NCBI GenBank assembly: GCA_945890595.1
Contig: CAMDCQ010000024.1
Span: forward strand, 1 to 18,191
DNA length: 18,191 nt
Source of the DNA: Chitinophaga pinensis
GTDB taxonomy: Bacteria; Bacteroidota; Bacteroidia; NS11-12g; UBA9320
Reading direction: 5' to 3'
Made by a program: the position numbers and the translations under genes. Below the pieces are notes generated by a model. That model was not told where the DNA came from, did not search any database, and saw only the letters and a list, made by a program, of their open reading frames with translations. Every line of letters begins with the position of its first letter. Positions within the stretch are counted from its first letter, which is position 1. This document shows, piece after piece, positions 14,069 to 18,191 of this stretch.

Positions 14069-14521
14069 ATGAAAAAATCACCAAACAAGTCAAAATCAAC
14101 CGCAGTATTAGCTGCGTTAATTGGAGTAGCATTCATAGTAGGATGTAATTCCCCAAGTAAAAAACTAGATAACGCACAAAATGAAGTGTCTGATGCTCAA
14201 GAGGACCTTATGAAAGCGCAAGAAGATTACAAAGCAGAAGTAGCCCTTTACAAAGAAGAAACAACCCAAAAAATAATAGAAAACGAACGTATTATCGAAA
14301 ATTTTTCCTCAAAAGCCGCCTCTGCCCCAGCGGATAAAAAGTCGATGATGGAAAAACAGGTTTACAGCTTCAAGGAAAAAAATGAAGAACTAAAAATGAG
14401 AATGAGTAATTTTCAAGAAGACGAAAAAGAAAAATGGCAATCATTCAAAACGGAGTTACACAGTGACATGACAGCATTAGGCACATCGCTTAAAGACTTT
14501 ACCACGGATGACGAACAATAA
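14069..14521 (+). CDS. Coiled-coil lipoprotein of unknown function
   Basis: This 150-aa protein has a lipoprotein signal peptide: a basic head, a hydrophobic stretch TAVLAALIGVAFIVGC and lipobox FIVGC with acylated Cys26. The mature part is almost entirely charged and helical (KKLDNAQNEVSDAQEDLMKAQEDYKAEV, then long KEE and EKNEELKMRM stretches), predicted to be a coiled coil at about residues 30-145. It would be anchored to the periplasmic membrane face or, in Bacteroidetes, may be exported to the surface. The residues after Cys (NSPSKK) lack the acidic surface-export signal described for Bacteroidetes lipoproteins. No enzyme motif is present. Its role could be structural or as a spacer, similar in build to small murein-linked lipoproteins. 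The neighbours are the barrel gene upstream and the tiny membrane protein downstream. Confidence 0.85.
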   Translation: MKKSPNKSKSTAVLAALIGVAFIVGCNSPSKKLDNAQNEVSDAQEDLMKAQEDYKAEVALYKEETTQKIIENERIIENFSSKAASAPADKKSMMEKQVYSFKEKNEELKMRMSNFQEDEKEKWQSFKTELHSDMTALGTSLKDFTTDDEQ

Positions 14522-14532
14522 TTAACCTCTAA

Positions 14533-14670
14533 ATGAGCAAATCTCGTTCTTACAAAGTTCTGCGTACATATAAGATTATGAACAACACATTATCATTCAT
14601 TAAAGCATTGATGGTTATTATCGCGTGGTTAATTATCGAAGCACTTTTTAAAATCCCTAACTTAGAGTGA
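14533..14670 (+). CDS. Tiny single-pass membrane protein (45 aa, or 30 aa from the inner ATG)
   Basis: The ORF encodes 45 residues from ATG 14533, or 30 from the in-frame ATG at 14578. The product has a single hydrophobic helix (FIKALMVIIAWLIIEALFKI) with flanking lysines and ends PNLE. The distribution of hydrophobic residues suggests a real membrane peptide rather than noise. The start at 14533 would add a basic head (MSKSRSYKVLRTYKI). It follows the lipoprotein gene by 11 bp and may be coupled to it. An antisense ORF across the same bases shows no recognisable protein character. The family is not recognised. Confidence 0.5.
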   Translation: MSKSRSYKVLRTYKIMNNTLSFIKALMVIIAWLIIEALFKIPNLE

Positions 14671-14814
14671 TACGTGCACAAAGCAAGAACGAGACTTCGC
14701 TCTTCAAATCGAAGATTATTTTCTAATAACATTGCGGGTTAAAACCACGCATAATGCCCATTTTAGCTAAGAGCCGAGCCTAAAAGAACCAATTAAAACC
14801 ACAAACCTAAGATC

Positions 14815-15327
14815 ATGAACGACGCACAATTGCATTTAGCTTTTAACCATGCACCCATAATTTTACCCATAGTAGGTATACTTTTATTGATCGCTGGTTT
14901 ATTTTTAAAATCAGAAGTCATTAAGCGAGCTGCTTACTGCATTTTCATCGTAGCTGCATTATCCGCATTATTCGCAATGTTCAGTGGAGAAGGAGCCGAA
15001 GAACTAATTGAAGAACTTCCAGGTGTAGATGAGCATTTCATTAAAACACATGAAGAAATAGCAGAAGTATTTGCGATTTCACTTTACCTTTTGGGAGCCC
15101 TTTCTATTCTTGGATTATGGGCCAATTGGAAACAAAAATGGTATTCAAAAACCATTTTAATGTCTGCTATACTACTATCGTTGGTAGCCCTTTTTTATGC
15201 CAAGCGAACCGGAACTTCTGGAGGTGAAATACGCCATCCCGAAATTAGAGAAACACAAGCCAATAGTGCAATATCTCAAAGCCCAAAAGATGATGAGGAA
15301 GATGACGAGGAGAAAAGCAACGACTAA
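14815..15327 (+). CDS. Four-helix membrane protein, DUF2231-like
   Basis: This 170-aa protein has four predicted transmembrane segments at about 12-32, 38-57, 84-104 and 111-129, and a highly acidic cytoplasmic or periplasmic tail (DDEEDDEEKSND). Recognisable elements are LAFNHAPIILPIVG near the first helix and GGEIRHPEI (136-144) after the last, a combination seen in DUF2231-type membrane proteins, where conserved histidines (here H12, H74, H79, H141) are sometimes proposed to bind haem or metal. The stop codon overlaps the start of the efflux adaptor gene by one base (TAATG), so it is translationally coupled to the ABC exporter. It may be an accessory subunit or a redox-linked membrane protein; which is unknown. 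Confidence 0.8.
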   Translation: MNDAQLHLAFNHAPIILPIVGILLLIAGLFLKSEVIKRAAYCIFIVAALSALFAMFSGEGAEELIEELPGVDEHFIKTHEEIAEVFAISLYLLGALSILGLWANWKQKWYSKTILMSAILLSLVALFYAKRTGTSGGEIRHPEIRETQANSAISQSPKDDEEDDEEKSND

Positions 15328-16412
15328 TGTACCGCACTGTATACTATGCGTTTGTAACACTTTCATTCCTAAGCAGCTGTGGCGATAAGCAAGTAGTTAT
15401 ATCACCCGTTATTCAAGATATAACCGAATCTGTTTATGCCTCGGGAGTTATAAAGTCGGTAAACCAGTACGAGGTTTTTGCCACGGTGAGTGGGCTCATA
15501 AGCGATGTATTTGTAGATGAAGGGTCTCCTGTTGATATTGGTTCTCCGATCGTATTAATAAGAAACGATGCGCAAAAACTAATGGCAGAAAATGCCCTAT
15601 TACTAGCTGACTATAACAGCATAAACAGCAATAGAGGAAAACTAGTTGAAGCTAAAATACTGGTTAATTTAACTCGGAATCAAATGAGAAACGATTCTTC
15701 ATTGCTGGAGAGAAAACGACGTCTTTGGAAACAACACATAGGCACTAAGGTGAGTCTGGAGCAACAAGCACTTCTCTATGAAAATTCGAAATACACCTAC
15801 GAAGCTGCCATGGAGAAATCGAAAGAACTTAGCAAGCAATTAAAATACCTTTCCAAGCAAGCCATTAATAACCTTTCTATTACCAATACGATTACAACGG
15901 ACTACTTAGTAAGAAGTAAAATAAAAGGTAGCGTGTACCAAATGAATTTGGCCAAAGGAGAGATGGTTACACCACAAAAACAAATAGCAATACTAGGCGA
16001 TAGCAAGAAATACCTGCTCGAAATGGAAGTAGATGAATACGATATTGTGGCAATTAGACTAGGAATGACGGTGTTGGTAGTACTTAATAGTTATAAAGAT
16101 TCTGTATTTACCGCTTTTGTCACCAAAATTAACCCCATTATGAATGTGCAAAGCAAAACCTTTACGATAGAAGCAGCATTCACAGATCCTCCTATCCCGT
16201 TATTTCCCAATATATCATTTGAAGCCAATGTGGTTACCCGTACCAAAAAAAATGCTATGCTCATTCCCAGAAACTACTTACTAAACGACTCAACCGTCAT
16301 GGATAAAACAGGAAAAAAGGTCGGAGTCAAAACAGGATTAATGGATTATCAGAAAGTTGAAATCCTCTCTGGTATAACCATAAATAGTGAACTAATACTG
16401 CCAGAGAAATGA
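15327..16412 (+). CDS. HlyD/MacA-type periplasmic adaptor lipoprotein of an ABC exporter
   Basis: This 361-aa protein has a lipoprotein signal (LSFLSSC, Cys18) and the order of parts usual for membrane fusion proteins. The first lipoyl half is at about 46-78 (YEVFATVSGLISDVFVDEGSPVDIGSPIVLI). A coiled-coil hairpin lies at about 80-185, and the second lipoyl half at about 195-225 (VRSKIKGSVYQMNLAKGEMVTPQKQIAIL). A beta-barrel and a membrane-proximal domain follow to the end. Such adaptors link an inner-membrane transporter to an outer-membrane channel. Its start overlaps the DUF2231-like stop by one base, and its end overlaps the permease start by four (ATGA, 16409-16412), so the genes are tightly coupled. 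No outer-membrane TolC gene lies in the window. The substrate is unknown; macrolides, peptides, lipids or lipoproteins are possible. Confidence 0.93.
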   Translation: MYRTVYYAFVTLSFLSSCGDKQVVISPVIQDITESVYASGVIKSVNQYEVFATVSGLISDVFVDEGSPVDIGSPIVLIRNDAQKLMAENALLLADYNSINSNRGKLVEAKILVNLTRNQMRNDSSLLERKRRLWKQHIGTKVSLEQQALLYENSKYTYEAAMEKSKELSKQLKYLSKQAINNLSITNTITTDYLVRSKIKGSVYQMNLAKGEMVTPQKQIAILGDSKKYLLEMEVDEYDIVAIRLGMTVLVVLNSYKDSVFTAFVTKINPIMNVQSKTFTIEAAFTDPPIPLFPNISFEANVVTRTKKNAMLIPRNYLLNDSTVMDKTGKKVGVKTGLMDYQKVEILSGITINSELILPEK

Positions 16413-17668
16413 AAATAAAGCTGATAGCTAGGATATCCATAGCCTTGCTAACAGCCAGACTAAAACAGTCGATGGTAGCCGCTATTGGGGTTACCTTCAG
16501 CATCATGATGTTTATTGCGTTACTCAGTTTTATGGCAGGTTTAAATGATCTGTTGGATAATCTAATTCTAAACCGTACGCCACATGTAAGACTTTATAAT
16601 GAAATTTTACCTTCCGAGGTTCAGCCCATAGCTAGGTCATTGGCATACCCGGGCGCGTACCATTTTATAGAACACATAAAACCCAAAAACGAATTACTAG
16701 AAATACGAAATAGTTTGGCGATTATGAACGCCTTGAATAAAGACCCTGAGGTGAAAGGTGTCGCCCCTAAAATTACCGTTCCTATTTTTTACAATGTAGG
16801 AGTTATCAATTTAACCGGTGTTATAAACGGTATAGACGTAGATGAAGAAAGCCGACTTTTTACCTTTGAAGATTATATCATACAAGGAAAAGCCGAACAC
16901 CTCAAAAATACGCCCAATAGTATTATCTTGGGCATTGGCGTTGCTAGAAAAATGCTAGTTCAGATGGGGGATGTGATACAAGTAACCACCAGTAGAGGAA
17001 CGCGATTTCAACTAAAAGTAGTAGGTCTTTTTCAGTCGGGAATAGAAGAAATTGACAAAGTACAGAGTTATACCACGCTTGCTAACACCCAAAAATTAGA
17101 AGGAAAACCATCTAGTTACGTTACCGATATTCAAATCAAGGTATACGATATGGAGCAAGCTCCGAGGCTTGCAAAAAAGTATCATTTGCTGTACCATACC
17201 GATGCTATCGATATACAAACCGCCAACGCTCAATTTGAAACCGGAAGCTCGGTCCGAACCCTAATCTCCTATGCTGTGGGCATCACCTTACTTATTGTAG
17301 CAGGATTTGGGATTTACAACATACTCAATATGATGATTTATGAAAAAATGGACTCCATTGCTATTTTAAAAGCGACTGGATTTTCGGGCAAGGATGTAAA
17401 TGCCATATTCCTTACCATAGCCCTAACCATTGGGCTGGTGGGTGGCGCTATGGGATTGATATTCGGCCTCGGACTTTCTGCACTCATTGGAGAAATCCCC
17501 TTTGACACCGCTTCTCTGCCTACCGTAAAGACCTATCCCATCAGTTACAATCCCATGTTCTATCTTATTGGAGCCGTTTTTTCGGTTATCACAACCTACT
17601 TGGCCGGCTACTTTCCTTCCAAAAAAGCAAGTAAAATAGACCCCGTTGACATTATTAGAGGCAAATAA
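16409..17668 (+). CDS. ABC exporter permease (MacB/LolC/FtsX family)
   Basis: This 419-aa protein follows the MacB/LolC plan: one N-terminal transmembrane helix at about 23-45, a large periplasmic domain at about 46-280, and three C-terminal helices at about 284-310, 330-360 and 383-400 of the FtsX type. It ends PSKKASKIDPVDIIRGK, the signature (P-x-x-x-A-x-x-x-D-P-x-x-x-I-R) of this permease class. It dimerises and, with the ATPase, moves substrates from the periplasm or outer membrane-leaflet side by mechanical coupling rather than classical transport. A stretch with E-K-M-D-S-I-A-I-L-K-A-T-G-F (312-325) matches the coupling-helix region. It overlaps the adaptor gene by four bases and is followed after 2 bp by the ATPase gene. 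The LolCDE and MacAB groups cannot be separated from sequence alone; the adaptor lipoprotein favours MacAB-like. Confidence 0.95.
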   Translation: MKIKLIARISIALLTARLKQSMVAAIGVTFSIMMFIALLSFMAGLNDLLDNLILNRTPHVRLYNEILPSEVQPIARSLAYPGAYHFIEHIKPKNELLEIRNSLAIMNALNKDPEVKGVAPKITVPIFYNVGVINLTGVINGIDVDEESRLFTFEDYIIQGKAEHLKNTPNSIILGIGVARKMLVQMGDVIQVTTSRGTRFQLKVVGLFQSGIEEIDKVQSYTTLANTQKLEGKPSSYVTDIQIKVYDMEQAPRLAKKYHLLYHTDAIDIQTANAQFETGSSVRTLISYAVGITLLIVAGFGIYNILNMMIYEKMDSIAILKATGFSGKDVNAIFLTIALTIGLVGGAMGLIFGLGLSALIGEIPFDTASLPTVKTYPISYNPMFYLIGAVFSVITTYLAGYFPSKKASKIDPVDIIRGK

Positions 17669-17670
17669 CT

Positions 17671-18191
17671 ATGGAAACAAAAAAAGTAATAGAAGCCAGA
17701 AGTATTGGCAAGTCTTTTCATGACCCAATGACGGTGAAGGTGCTATTTGAGCTATGTTTTTCCATTGATTACGGAGAATTTGTTACTATAGTAGGGCGGT
17801 CTGGTTGTGGCAAATCCACCTTACTTTATATCTTATCGACCATGGATACCCAGTATGAAGGAGAACTTTTACTGGACGGAGTTTCTATGAAAAATAAACT
17901 AGACGCAGAACTGGCCAAGGTACGTAACGAAAAAATCGGTTTTGTATTCCAGTTCCATTATTTACTTAATGAGTTTAGTAATCTTATGAATGTGATGTTG
18001 CCTGGCTTAAAATTAGGAAAATTATCAGCGAAAGAGATAGAACATAATGCCTATGAAAAACTAAAAATACTGGGTATAGAAAATGAAGCTTTAAAATATC
18101 CGAATCAATTAAGTGGAGGCCAAAAACAAAGGGTTGCTATTGCAAGGGCACTCATCAATGAACCGCTTATCATAATTGGTGATGAGCCTAC
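17671..18191 (+). CDS. ABC transporter ATP-binding protein, 3' end cut by the window
   Basis: About 173 residues are visible from ATG 17671, 2 bp after the permease stop. Walker A is GRSGCGKST (42-50), the Q-loop glutamine is Q94 in FVFQFHYLL, the signature motif is LSGGQKQR (147-154), and Walker B with the catalytic glutamate is LIIIGDEP (166-173), just at the window end. The spacing and FVFQ-x-x-x-LL-x-EFS-x-L-x-N-V-M-LP pattern are of the LolD/MacB/FtsE-type nucleotide-binding domains. It supplies ATP hydrolysis to the permease just upstream. The C-terminal part with the D-loop and H-loop lies outside the window, so completeness cannot be judged. Confidence 0.96.
   Translation, partial: METKKVIEARSIGKSFHDPMTVKVLFELCFSIDYGEFVTIVGRSGCGKSTLLYILSTMDTQYEGELLLDGVSMKNKLDAELAKVRNEKIGFVFQFHYLLNEFSNLMNVMLPGLKLGKLSAKEIEHNAYEKLKILGIENEALKYPNQLSGGQKQRVAIARALINEPLIIIGDEP

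Noticed and set aside
14550..14732. 60-aa minus-strand ORF opposite the tiny membrane protein
   Set aside because: Opposite the small plus-strand ORF, with no recognisable motif; the plus-strand product has the clearer membrane-helix pattern.
15175..15388. 63-aa ORFs on both strands across the DUF2231/adaptor junction
   Set aside because: Out-of-frame shadows of two well-supported, overlapping genes.

Overview
This window looks like chromosomal DNA from a member of the Bacteroidetes, most likely a flavobacterium. The evidence is an AT-rich sequence with A-rich leaders instead of strong Shine-Dalgarno sites, candidate promoters ending in nAnCTTTG (close to the phylum's -7 element TAnnTTTG), a hybrid kinase with REC and Hpt domains, and several small conserved Bacteroidetes protein types. 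No IS element, phage gene, tRNA, rRNA or CRISPR array was seen. The genus is not identified.

Layout. 1-1995: the 3' part of a BON-domain gene, then an SDR oxidoreductase and a bacterial eRF1-like protein, each group ending in a hairpin. 2074-6005 (minus strand): a compact operon of an AraC-family regulator, a 960-aa hybrid histidine kinase (three PAS, HisKA, HATPase, REC, Hpt) and a stand-alone receiver protein. 6006-6312: a divergent control region. 6313-9845: a 38-aa lysine-rich protein, a GH130 mannoside phosphorylase-type enzyme and a GT4 glycosyltransferase fused to a helical-toroid domain. 10071-11475: small, largely unstudied proteins (acidic conserved protein, SHOCT membrane protein, His/Ala-rich helical protein). 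11590-13868: nitroreductase, Dps, HPF-like ribosome factor and an outer-membrane barrel. 14069-14670: coiled-coil lipoprotein and a tiny membrane protein. 14815-18191: a four-TM DUF2231-like protein overlapping a MacAB/Lol-type ABC exporter (lipoprotein adaptor, permease, ATPase cut by the window end).

The contents resemble a stress or dormancy island: ribosome hibernation, DNA and iron protection, redox enzymes, BON envelope proteins and possibly a mannan-type carbohydrate. The most notable observation is a shared promoter layout at four places: upstream of the AraC operon, the GH130/GT operon, the acidic-protein gene and the His/Ala-rich gene. Each has two copies of a ten-base box (consensus YAATTATGTA) exactly 21 bp apart, with the second copy starting 32-33 bp before a (C/G)A(C/T)CTTTG element. 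Half-sites repeated at 21 bp next to the -35 region are how AraC itself binds its activating site, so the AraC-family protein encoded here is the natural candidate to bind them, including at its own promoter. This would make the window a self-contained, kinase-linked regulon. That link is inference; the repeats and their spacing are seen directly.
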